From assembly GCA_017398125.1 (NCBI GenBank), contig JAFQHE010000034.1, positions 1 to 44,369 on the forward strand: a stretch of DNA of 44,369 nt. Reading direction: 5' to 3'. Shown piece by piece: positions 1 to 7,656 of this stretch. The position numbers were made by a program, and so were the translations under genes. This DNA is from Bacteroidales bacterium (GTDB lineage: Bacteria; Bacteroidota; Bacteroidia; Bacteroidales; UBA932). Within the stretch, counting starts at the first letter, position 1; every line of letters begins with the position of its first letter. The notes under the pieces are model-generated. The model was given only the letters and a program-made list of their open reading frames with translations. It made no database searches and was not told the DNA's origin.

Positions 1-1
1 A

Positions 2-91
2 GAGTTATTTGAAAAGCATGAGGAATATAGTGTAACAAAACAAGTTAGCAATTTCTTATCCATTGCCCATTCTCATGCAAGTTCTTCTTAA
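2..91 (+). CDS. C-terminal end of an unidentified protein (partial)
   Basis: An open frame enters from the left edge of the window and runs 29 codons to a TAA at 89-91. The visible tail ends in SIAHSHASSS. It is on the same strand as iorA and stops about 150 bases before it. Twenty-nine codons without a stop in AT-rich DNA is only weak evidence, and no family can be recognised. It could also be chance. Confidence 0.35.
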   Translation, partial: ELFEKHEEYSVTKQVSNFLSIAHSHASSS

Positions 92-204
92 TGGTTTGAT
101 ACTCAAAGAATCTTAATCAAACTACATCAAATATACAAAAATGATAAAAAAGATGAATAAAATAATTTTCTAAATGTTTTTATAGGAAATTGATGATTAT
201 TGCT

Positions 205-212
205 TAAATTTG
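205..212 (+). promoter_or_regulatory. Possible -7 box upstream of iorA
   Basis: TAAATTTG matches the Bacteroidetes housekeeping -7 consensus TAnnTTTG and lies 29 bases before the ATG at 242. No convincing TTTG -33 box lies at the expected 19-21 base spacing, so this is tentative. Transcription starting just after the box would exclude the upstream in-frame TTG at 200 as the start codon. Confidence 0.35.
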
Positions 213-241
213 TAAGCAAAATTGAAAATATCTATAAAAAT

Positions 242-1864
242 ATGAAGCAGAAGAGATTGTTATTGGGCGATGAGGCTATTGCCTTGGGTGCAATAAATAA
301 TGGAATTCAAGGTGTGTATGCATATCCTGGAACTCCATCTACAGAGATAACAGAATTTATACAGATGCAGCCAATTGTAAAGGAGCGTGGAATCCACTGC
401 AGATGGTGTGTGAACGAAAAGACTGCAATGGAGGCAGCATTGGGTGTCTCATACGTCGGAAAGCGTTCAATTGTCTGTATGAAGCATGTCGGCTTGAATG
501 TGGCTGCTGACCCGTTTGTCAATTCTGCAATCTCGGGTTGTAATGGTGGTCTTATAGTTGTGGTGGCAGATGATCCGTCAATGCACTCTTCACAAGATGA
601 GCAGGATTCACGTTTTTATGGAAAGTTTGCACTTATACCAGTTCTTGAGCCGTCGTCGCAGCAGGAGGCTTATGATATGATGGAGTATGGCTTCAGACTT
701 TCAGAGGAGCGCAGAACTCCTGTACTTATGAGAGTTACAACACGTATGGCCCATTCAAGGGCTGTGGTTGAGGTTGATACAGAGGCAAAACCTATAGCTC
801 CAATCTCGTACCCTGAAGAGGCTTGGCGTTGGGTTCTTCTTCCTGCAAACTCAAAAAGAAGGTATCCGAAAGTAATAGAGAATTATGATGATTTGCAGGC
901 AAAATCTATGGAGAGTCCCTACAATACATACAAGGATGGGGCCGACAAGTCCATGGGTGTCATTGCTTGTGGTATAGCATACAATTATTTGAATGAGAAT
1001 GTGGGGGCTGATTTCAACCATCCGGTACTGAAAATATCGCAATATCCTATACCTGTTGATATGATCAACAGAATGGCTGCGGAGTGTGATTCCATTCTTG
1101 TAATGGAGGAGGGACAGCCAGTAGTTGAGGAGATGGTGAGAGGTATTCTTCCGGTCAATTGCAACATTATCGGACGCCTTAACGGCAAAGTGGCCGGAAC
1201 AGGAGTCCTTCCACGTACAGGAGAACTTACTCCCGACAGTGTAAGGGCAGCTTTGGGCCTTCCTGCTCATGAGGAGTATCCGGCATCCCAGGTTACAGTT
1301 CCACGTCCGCCTGCATTGTGCCAGGGTTGCGGACACAGGGATGTGTATACAGCACTTAACCAGACTTTGGCAGAATATCCCGACTATAAAGTATTCAGTG
1401 ATATCGGATGTTATACATTGGGCGCACTTCCTCCATTCAGGGCAATTCACTCTACTATAGATATGGGAGCTTCAATTACAATGGCCAAAGGTGCTGCAGA
1501 TGCAGGCCAGTTCCCATCAGTGGCAGTTATTGGAGATTCAACATTTACCCACTCGGGAATTACAGGTCTTCTCGATGCTGCCAATGCGAATGCAAATATG
1601 GTGGTGGTTATCTCTGATAATCTTACAACGGGAATGACAGGTGGTCAGGACTCTGCCGGTACAACCAAGCTGGAGGCTATATGCCAGGCTGTAGGAGTTG
1701 CCCCTGAGCATATCAGGGTGGTAGTTCCATTGGCAAAAAATATGGAAGAGATCAAGGCTATCCTTAAAGAGGAGATTGAGTACAAAGGGCTATCAGTTAT
1801 TATTCCACGCAGGGAGTGTATCCAGACATTCAAGCGTCACGCCAAAGAGAAAAAGAATGCATAA
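242..1864 (+). CDS. iorA: Indolepyruvate:ferredoxin oxidoreductase, alpha subunit
   Basis: Catalytic subunit that oxidatively decarboxylates indolepyruvate and other aryl-pyruvates to aryl-acetyl-CoA with ferredoxin as acceptor; cytoplasmic, in aromatic amino acid fermentation or its reverse. The N-terminal pyrimidine domain begins LLGDEAIALGAINNG and carries AYPGTPSTEI. A cysteine motif CQGCGHRD lies near residue 360, and the thiamine diphosphate site follows at GDSTFTHSG (about residue 430) with SDNLTTGMTGGQ. I chose the ATG at 242 because homology begins there; the in-frame TTG at 200 adds 14 unconvincing residues. The protein ends soon after RRECIQTFKRH and has no C-terminal CxxCxxC ferredoxin module, unlike archaeal IorA. 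It is followed by iorB after a 55-base gap holding a short inverted repeat. Confidence 0.93.
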   Translation: MKQKRLLLGDEAIALGAINNGIQGVYAYPGTPSTEITEFIQMQPIVKERGIHCRWCVNEKTAMEAALGVSYVGKRSIVCMKHVGLNVAADPFVNSAISGCNGGLIVVVADDPSMHSSQDEQDSRFYGKFALIPVLEPSSQQEAYDMMEYGFRLSEERRTPVLMRVTTRMAHSRAVVEVDTEAKPIAPISYPEEAWRWVLLPANSKRRYPKVIENYDDLQAKSMESPYNTYKDGADKSMGVIACGIAYNYLNENVGADFNHPVLKISQYPIPVDMINRMAAECDSILVMEEGQPVVEEMVRGILPVNCNIIGRLNGKVAGTGVLPRTGELTPDSVRAALGLPAHEEYPASQVTVPRPPALCQGCGHRDVYTALNQTLAEYPDYKVFSDIGCYTLGALPPFRAIHSTIDMGASITMAKGAADAGQFPSVAVIGDSTFTHSGITGLLDAANANANMVVVISDNLTTGMTGGQDSAGTTKLEAICQAVGVAPEHIRVVVPLAKNMEEIKAILKEEIEYKGLSVIIPRRECIQTFKRHAKEKKNA

Positions 1865-1870
1865 TGTACC

Positions 1871-1889
1871 TCCCGACAGGCTGTCGGGC
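1871..1889. repeat. Inverted pair of the TGTCGGG motif between iorA and iorB
   Basis: CCCGACAG at 1872-1879 and CTGTCGGG at 1881-1888 form a near-perfect 17-base palindrome, so RNA from either strand could fold a six-pair stem with a five-base loop. One arm is a full copy of the octamer TGTCGGGA that is greatly over-represented in this window. There is no T-run, so it is not a classical terminator. It may tune iorA/iorB stoichiometry or simply be a paired motif. Confidence 0.6.
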
Positions 1890-1919
1890 AAATATTAATA
1901 CCTATAAACAGAGAGAGAC

Positions 1920-2495
1920 ATGAAAAAAGATATAATTTTGGCCGGGGTAGGTGGCCAGGGAATCCTTTCAATTGCAACGGTTATTGGAGAGGCTGCCCTA
2001 AAGGAGAATCTTAACATCAAGCAGGCAGAGGTTCATGGCATGAGCCAGAGAGGCGGTGATGTTCAGTCAAATTTGAGAATATCATCTGATCCTATTGCAT
2101 CTGACCTTATTCCTAAGGGATGTGCTGACCTTATCATATCACTTGAGCCTATGGAGGCGTTGCGCTATCTGCCATATCTTTCAAAAGATGGCTGGATAGT
2201 TACAAATACAGAGCCTTTTGTAAATATTCCAAACTATCCGGCTATGGAAGATGTTAACGGAGAGCTTGCCCGGATAGCAAATGTTATAAAGGTGGATGTT
2301 GATGCAATTGCCAAAGAGGCTGGCAATCCGCGAGGTGCAAATATAGTCCTTCTTGGAGCTTGCAGTCATTTGTTGGGCATAGAACCTGAGAAGTTTGAGC
2401 AGGGTATTGAGCGCATCTTTTCACGTAAGGGACAGGATGTGGTAGATTCGAACCTCAAGGCCTTTAGAGCAGGTCAGAAGGCAGCCGGAAAATAG
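1920..2495 (+). CDS. iorB: Indolepyruvate:ferredoxin oxidoreductase, beta subunit
   Basis: Small gamma-type subunit that pairs with IorA; the family handles electron and CoA steps of 2-oxoacid oxidation. The glycine-rich start ILAGVGGQGILSIATVIGEA and the EVHGMSQRGGDVQSNLR motif are diagnostic of IorB-like 2-oxoacid oxidoreductase subunits. The length, 191 residues, is normal. The start ATG follows an AG-rich stretch. It is co-transcribed with iorA and the pair ends in the hairpin at 2527-2561. Confidence 0.93.
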   Translation: MKKDIILAGVGGQGILSIATVIGEAALKENLNIKQAEVHGMSQRGGDVQSNLRISSDPIASDLIPKGCADLIISLEPMEALRYLPYLSKDGWIVTNTEPFVNIPNYPAMEDVNGELARIANVIKVDVDAIAKEAGNPRGANIVLLGACSHLLGIEPEKFEQGIERIFSRKGQDVVDSNLKAFRAGQKAAGK

Positions 2496-2526
2496 TTCCC
2501 GACAAATATGAATTGGCTATTGGGAT

Positions 2527-2561
2527 AAAAGCTGGGGCAGGTGGATTTGGCCCCGGCTTTT
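2527..2561 (+). terminator. Rho-independent terminator after iorAB
   Basis: AAAAGCTGGGGC (2527-2538) pairs with GCCCCGGCTTTT (2550-2561): twelve pairs with one G-U, an 11-base loop and a T-rich tail. It separates iorAB from the sigma-factor promoter that starts 15 bases later. The A-rich left arm would let it also work on the opposite strand. Confidence 0.85.
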
Positions 2562-2575
2562 GATATTCTTGTTGT

Positions 2576-2607
2576 TTTGGATTTACAGTTAAAAATGTCT
2601 ATATTTG
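2576..2607 (+). promoter_or_regulatory. Bacteroidetes housekeeping promoter for the ECF sigma/FecR genes
   Basis: TTTG at 2576-2579 and TATATTTG at 2600-2607 are separated by exactly 20 bases. This matches the Bacteroides primary-sigma consensus TTTG-N19-21-TAnnTTTG. Transcription should begin near 2611-2614, which makes the ATG at 2647 the real start of the sigma gene and rules out the in-frame TTG at 2605. Confidence 0.75.
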
Positions 2608-2646
2608 AAAATTAATCACCTTACGTGCCATAGGCCGGTATACTTG

Positions 2647-3207
2647 ATGGATAATTTAGGAAGACTAAGGACGGAATGGGGTGACAGGCTCCGCTTATTT
2701 GCATGTTCATATGTGCACTCAATGGATGTGGCTGAAGATTTGGTACAGGATGTGTTCCTCAAGATTCTTGAGCAGAATGTCGATTTGAGTGAGTATAGGA
2801 GCTTGGAGTCTTTCATGTATACCATTTTGAGAAACAAGTGCCTGGATTATATCAAACATAAGGTGGTTGTGACTAACCATGTTCAGAATATTGCGGATTT
2901 GAATTATCTTAGGGCTAACCAGTATGCTTTGGAAGATGAGTCAATAAAGTTCATTGTGGATAATGAAAAGCGCAAGATTCTTAAAGATGCTATAAACTCT
3001 TTACCATCCGGTACAAGGGATATATTTGTTATGAACAAACTCAAGGGCAAGACTCACAAGGAGATTTCAGAAGCTACAGGCCTCACATCAAGACAAATTC
3101 AATATCAGATATATAAAGCGGTGTCCATGCTTAAAGAAAAAATGAAGGAGTTTTATATTTTACTTCTCTTTTATGGACTCTTTTTTAAAGATTTTTTCAT
3201 ATTTTAA
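2647..3207 (+). CDS. ECF-type RNA polymerase sigma factor (sigma-70 family)
   Basis: Alternative sigma factor expected to transcribe the downstream SusC/SusD locus when released by the FecR-type anti-sigma. Region 2 is visible in the N-terminal half (AEDLVQDVFLKILEQ, then LRNKCLDYIKH). Region 4 is near the C-terminus (INSLPSGTRDIFVMNKLKG, then HKEISEATGLTSRQIQYQIYKAV), a helix-turn-helix for -35 recognition. The protein is 186 residues from the ATG at 2647, normal for Bacteroidetes ECF factors tied to SusC/FecR. The C-terminus is hydrophobic (EFYILLLFYGLFFKDFFIF), as often seen in this subfamily. The anti-sigma gene follows after 32 bases. Confidence 0.93.
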   Translation: MDNLGRLRTEWGDRLRLFACSYVHSMDVAEDLVQDVFLKILEQNVDLSEYRSLESFMYTILRNKCLDYIKHKVVVTNHVQNIADLNYLRANQYALEDESIKFIVDNEKRKILKDAINSLPSGTRDIFVMNKLKGKTHKEISEATGLTSRQIQYQIYKAVSMLKEKMKEFYILLLFYGLFFKDFFIF

Positions 3208-3239
3208 GTGATTTTGCATTTCTTTATCGTCTATAAAGT

Positions 3240-4199
3240 ATGTTGACAAAGGAGACTATTATAAAATTCATTGAAAGAAAAACCTCAGAAAAGGAACAGA
3301 AGGAGGTTTTGGATTGGCTTGAGTCAAGCCATGAGAACCGTAAGGAGTTTGCCCGGCTCAAGAATATGAGTGTTGCTGTGGATATTATTGCTATGGAGAG
3401 TGGTAATAGTACGGGAAAATGCAAAACAAGACACTCCTTTACCTTTTACTCATTGAGGATTGCGGCTGTTCTGGTTGTTGCAGTGGCAATGTTCCTCTTT
3501 GGCCAACGGTTTCAGCAGCATAGGTGGGAAAAAATTGCAGCAACACAGTTTACAGAGATTACTGCCCCGAATGGGGAGCCATTGCATTTTGCTCTTCCCG
3601 ACGGATCAAAAGTGGTTTTGAATGGTGGATCCACATTGAAATTCTCCAAAATCTTCAATGAACAGTTCAGGGATGTATATTTGTCGGGAGAGGGGTATTT
3701 TGAGGTAAAGAAGGGTGAAAAACAATTTAATGTTGTCTATCCGATTGAATCTCCTGTTTTCAAATTGACGGTCAGAGGTACATGTTTCAACGTCTCTTCA
3801 TACGAGGATAATGAAGATATTGTTACAACATTGTATGAAGGAGCAATTGAAATTGAGAATTTGAATACAAAGAAGAGTTTCCAACTTGATACAAATTCAA
3901 GACATATATACAAAAAGCGCTCCGGTGTTTCTAAAATTGAGCCTTATACCGAGAGTTATAGATGGACTGACAAATATGTCAGTACAAACGGCGAGGATAT
4001 ATCTGTTTTGGCCAAGAGGCTTGAGCAGATTTTCGATGTGAAGATTTCTGTTGATGAAAGACTTGTCGGGAAATGCAGTTATACCGGAACATTGTATGGC
4101 GGTTCTCTACAACAGATTCTGGACAACATGACATACGTATCTTCAATCAAATATTCAATACAAGATAACGGCAAGAGAATAATTATCAAGCAGAAATAG
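3240..4199 (+). CDS. FecR-family anti-sigma factor
   Basis: Inner-membrane anti-sigma that relays the state of the SusC transporter to the ECF factor. Residues 1-60 form the cytoplasmic sigma-binding part (FIERKTSEKEQKEVLDWLESS). One membrane helix follows near residues 72-90 (IAAVLVVAVAMFLFG). The periplasmic FecR domain contains LPDGSKVVLNGGSTLKFSK and YLSGEGYFEVKKGEK, and the C-terminal region resembles the DUF4974/secretin-like module (ISVLAKRLEQIFDVKISVDE). The length, 319 residues, is typical. It lies between the sigma factor and susC, 24 bases before the latter. Confidence 0.93.
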   Translation: MLTKETIIKFIERKTSEKEQKEVLDWLESSHENRKEFARLKNMSVAVDIIAMESGNSTGKCKTRHSFTFYSLRIAAVLVVAVAMFLFGQRFQQHRWEKIAATQFTEITAPNGEPLHFALPDGSKVVLNGGSTLKFSKIFNEQFRDVYLSGEGYFEVKKGEKQFNVVYPIESPVFKLTVRGTCFNVSSYEDNEDIVTTLYEGAIEIENLNTKKSFQLDTNSRHIYKKRSGVSKIEPYTESYRWTDKYVSTNGEDISVLAKRLEQIFDVKISVDERLVGKCSYTGTLYGGSLQQILDNMTYVSSIKYSIQDNGKRIIIKQK

Positions 4200-4223
4200 A
4201 AATTTGGCGCAATTGGTTGTATT

Positions 4224-7200
4224 ATGGGTATGAATCTCTTAAAGACAATTGTTACAATAACTTTAACTTTGGTCTTGTCTGTTTTCTTCACTGAAGTTCA
4301 TGCGCAGGAGCTTGATAAAGTGAAAATCACGATTGATGTTGAGGATTTTTCTGTCAAGCAGATCCTGGATAAGGTTGAGTCGGACTATGGCTTAAGGTTT
4401 TTTTACAATGAGCGGAACCTCAATGTTGCCGGCTTGAAATCTTTGAAGCTCAAAAAAGTCTCCTTTGATTCATTTCTAGAGGCCCTTTTTGATGGGCGGG
4501 CAGAATACACCGTTTCAACCGGCGGAATTGTCTCCTTGAGATTGAAAGAGGTTGTTGAGCAAGAGGTCGGATCTGTTTATGGTACTGTAAGGGATGCAGA
4601 GGGTGAGCCTCTCGCCGGTGTGTATGTTTTGATTAAAGGGGCAGTGGCAGGTGGAACCTTTACAGATATTGACGGAAAATATAGAATAAATGCAAAAAGG
4701 GATGATATGCTTGCCTTTTCATTGATGGGAATGAAGAATCTGGTCTTTCCTGTCAATGGTAAGAGTTGCATTGATGTAACTATGGTGGAGGATATTGAGG
4801 TCTTGGATGACTTGATAGTAACTGCCTTTGGTGTGAAGAAGTACAGGAAGGCCCTTGGATTCTCCGTTACTGAGATGAAATCTGAGGAGTTTCTCAAGAA
4901 TAAGAATGTAAATATAGTAAATTCACTTGTCGGAAGGGTAGCGGGTGTAAATGTTACATTGACTGGTGGTGCTGCCGGTGCCGGTTCTTCAATAGTTATT
5001 CGTGGAGGAAATTCGGTCTCAGAGGGTAGAAATAACCAGCCTCTTTTTGTTGTGGATGGTGTGATATATGATAACTCGACCATCAATGGCGGTGGTTCGG
5101 GAACAGATGGAATCACTGCATCGGTAACTACATTTTCCAACCGCGTTATGGATATGAATCCCGAAGATGTGGAGAATATATCAATTCTTAAAGGTGCAGC
5201 AGCAGCAGCCCTCTATGGTTCTCGTGCGGCGGATGGTGTTGTTGTGATTACAACCAAAAAAGGCTCTTCTGATGGAAGCATAAAGTTGAATTTTTCATCC
5301 AAGTTCTCATATTCAGAGGTCTGCTCGGTTCCGGATATACAGTCAAAATATGGTAGGGGAGAGTATAACGAGGCTGGTCTGCTACTGACCGATAATGTTA
5401 CATCATCGTGGGGCGATATAAATGAGGGGCCCGTTTATGACAACGTAGGTGAATTTTATCGGGGAGGTACATCCTGGGACAATAATTTCAGTTTGGCCGG
5501 AGGTCACAAGAATGGCAATTTTTACTTCTCTGCATCGAAATTTGACCAAAAGGGTGTCATTCCGGAAACCGGATATGAAAAGTCAACTCTCCGGTTGAAT
5601 GGAGAGCAGAGGTACGGAAATTTAGAGCTTGATATTAATGTTGCATATTCTGTAGCAAAGACAAAAAAGACACTGACAACATCAGGCCTGTATAATGGTG
5701 GAGGAAATGGTATAATGACAGCTCTCTACGGATGGTCGAGAAGCGAGAATATGTCAAAGTGGCTAAATGATGATGGTACAAAGTATCTGATGTTTCCCCA
5801 CTTGCCGTTGGAGAGTCAGGTGGAAAATCCGTATTGGATTGTAAACATGGATGATATGACTGAACGAAATGAACGTATTACCGGCTCTGCCACATTGAGC
5901 TATAAGTTTGCCGAGTGGGTGGACCTGTCGTTCAGAATGGGCGTTGATTCATATATAAATGAGGCGAGAACATATATTGCTCCAGGTGCATCTGCAAAAA
6001 AGATCTATCAGAACGGAAGGTTGAGCATCTCTGATACAAAGTACAATTATATCAATACAAATTTTATGCTGAATCTCTTCAAGGTGTGGGGCGATTTTGA
6101 AGTAAGCGGTATCTTGGGATTTTCGACCGATGACTCCAAATATAAGTCACAGGCCCATTGGGGGTATAATTTTCAGGTGCCAGGTACAGTCTCGTTTGAC
6201 AATATAATTTTGGAAGAGAAGTTTTTTGACCACTCAGTGAACAACAAAAGGTTGGTTGGTGTGTACGGTGAAGCACGAGCTTCATGGAAAAATATGCTTT
6301 ATCTCACTGTTACAGGAAGAAATGACTGGACATCTACACTTCCTGTTGAAAACAGGTCTTATTTCTACCCGTCGGTGTCAGCATCATTTGTATTTACAGA
6401 ACTTTTTAAGGGGTCCAGCCTGCTTTCTTTCGGTAAAATCAGAGGATCCTGGGCTGAGGTGGGCAGGGACTCTGAGCCATATACAACAAATACCTATATG
6501 TGGGACAGTGAGAAGGTAAACGGCAATTATGTGGGTATAGGCAACAAGTGGAATGCCGGACACAAATATTTGAAACCCGAGAGACAGAGGGCCTGGGAGA
6601 TTGGTGCCGAACTCAAATTCTTTAATGGCAGATTGGCTTTGGACTATACATACTACCAGTCAGAAACATACAATCAGATTGCATCTCCACGCTTGTCTCA
6701 GGCTACCGGTTACATTCTTTTTGCCATGAATTCAGGTTCTGTCAGGAACAAAGGTATGGAACTAATGGTTTCGGGAGTGCCTGTGGAACGCAAGGACTTT
6801 TATTGGGATGTTGCGCTGAATATGTCGGGAAACAGAGGAACACTCGGAAATTTTGTTGACGGCATTGATTATTTCTATGTTACAGATGTCCAGATTGGTG
6901 CCATAAAGGCGGCTTCTATCCCTAATGCCGGGTATTTTTTGGGAATGACAGGTGATATATGGCTTAAGGAAAAGGATGAACACAATAAGGAGATTCCTGG
7001 AGGCAAATATCTCGTTGATCCGCATACCGGACTCTATAAATTGAGCGGTACGGAGAATAATGTCGTAGGCAACAGGGAACCAAAATTAATTGGAGGATTG
7101 ACAAATACTTTCCGCTATAAGGATCTGACACTCTCATTCCTCTTTGATTTCAGGATTGGTGGTGACATTTACAATGGTACACAATATTATCTGACATCGG

Positions 7201-7652
7201 AAGGACAGTCAGAGTTGACATTGGACAGGAATATGGTTAACGTATCGGGTATAAATGCGATTACTGGAGAACCTTTTGACCAAACCTACAGAAGAGGAGA
7301 ATACTATATGGTAGGGGGAATACTTAAATCCGGAGAGTATATGATCCAGCAGTATTGGAACAATTACTGCATGAATTCACACAACTTTATTCAGGATGTC
7401 AACTGGTTGAAACTTCGCTATCTGAATCTCTCCTACAGTTTCAATGATCTGATCAGGAGACAGAATTTTATCAAGGATATTGCAGTAAATGTAAGTGCAA
7501 ACAATATTTTTACTTTAACCAATTATAATGGAGGTATGGATCCGGAAGTGGCAGCTGTAAGTTCTGCTGGCGGTTCAGGTTCTGTTGGTATTGATTATTG
7601 TGGGGTGCCGTCCCAGAGAACATACACATTTGGTATAAACTTAGTATTCTGA
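4224..7652 (+). CDS. SusC/RagA-family TonB-linked outer membrane transporter with STN domain
   Basis: TonB-dependent outer-membrane channel that, with the SusD lipoprotein, imports oligomers or peptides. In order: signal peptide (about residues 1-28, ending EVHAQ); STN domain (KITIDVEDFSVKQILDKV, about 33-100), the part that signals to FecR; carboxypeptidase-like beta-sandwich (GSVYGTVRDAEGEPLAGVYV); TonB box-like LIVTAFG; plug (NIVNSLVGRVAGVNV, then LFVVDGVIYD and LKGAAAAALYGSRAADGVV); and a long beta-barrel ending in FGINLVF with the usual terminal Phe. The 1142 residues are normal for STN-bearing SusC. The STN domain and the adjacent sigma/anti-sigma genes indicate trans-envelope signalling. 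Substrate cannot be read from the sequence. Confidence 0.95.
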   Translation: MGMNLLKTIVTITLTLVLSVFFTEVHAQELDKVKITIDVEDFSVKQILDKVESDYGLRFFYNERNLNVAGLKSLKLKKVSFDSFLEALFDGRAEYTVSTGGIVSLRLKEVVEQEVGSVYGTVRDAEGEPLAGVYVLIKGAVAGGTFTDIDGKYRINAKRDDMLAFSLMGMKNLVFPVNGKSCIDVTMVEDIEVLDDLIVTAFGVKKYRKALGFSVTEMKSEEFLKNKNVNIVNSLVGRVAGVNVTLTGGAAGAGSSIVIRGGNSVSEGRNNQPLFVVDGVIYDNSTINGGGSGTDGITASVTTFSNRVMDMNPEDVENISILKGAAAAALYGSRAADGVVVITTKKGSSDGSIKLNFSSKFSYSEVCSVPDIQSKYGRGEYNEAGLLLTDNVTSSWGDINEGPVYDNVGEFYRGGTSWDNNFSLAGGHKNGNFYFSASKFDQKGVIPETGYEKSTLRLNGEQRYGNLELDINVAYSVAKTKKTLTTSGLYNGGGNGIMTALYGWSRSENMSKWLNDDGTKYLMFPHLPLESQVENPYWIVNMDDMTERNERITGSATLSYKFAEWVDLSFRMGVDSYINEARTYIAPGASAKKIYQNGRLSISDTKYNYINTNFMLNLFKVWGDFEVSGILGFSTDDSKYKSQAHWGYNFQVPGTVSFDNIILEEKFFDHSVNNKRLVGVYGEARASWKNMLYLTVTGRNDWTSTLPVENRSYFYPSVSASFVFTELFKGSSLLSFGKIRGSWAEVGRDSEPYTTNTYMWDSEKVNGNYVGIGNKWNAGHKYLKPERQRAWEIGAELKFFNGRLALDYTYYQSETYNQIASPRLSQATGYILFAMNSGSVRNKGMELMVSGVPVERKDFYWDVALNMSGNRGTLGNFVDGIDYFYVTDVQIGAIKAASIPNAGYFLGMTGDIWLKEKDEHNKEIPGGKYLVDPHTGLYKLSGTENNVVGNREPKLIGGLTNTFRYKDLTLSFLFDFRIGGDIYNGTQYYLTSEGQSELTLDRNMVNVSGINAITGEPFDQTYRRGEYYMVGGILKSGEYMIQQYWNNYCMNSHNFIQDVNWLKLRYLNLSYSFNDLIRRQNFIKDIAVNVSANNIFTLTNYNGGMDPEVAAVSSAGGSGSVGIDYCGVPSQRTYTFGINLVF

Positions 7653-7656
7653 TCTC

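Noticed and set aside
851-1450. 199-codon frame antisense to iorA
   Set aside because: Shadow of a conserved gene; no family resemblance.
2440-2460. gattcgaacct, resembling a tRNA T loop
   Set aside because: It is inside iorB and no cloverleaf can be formed around it.
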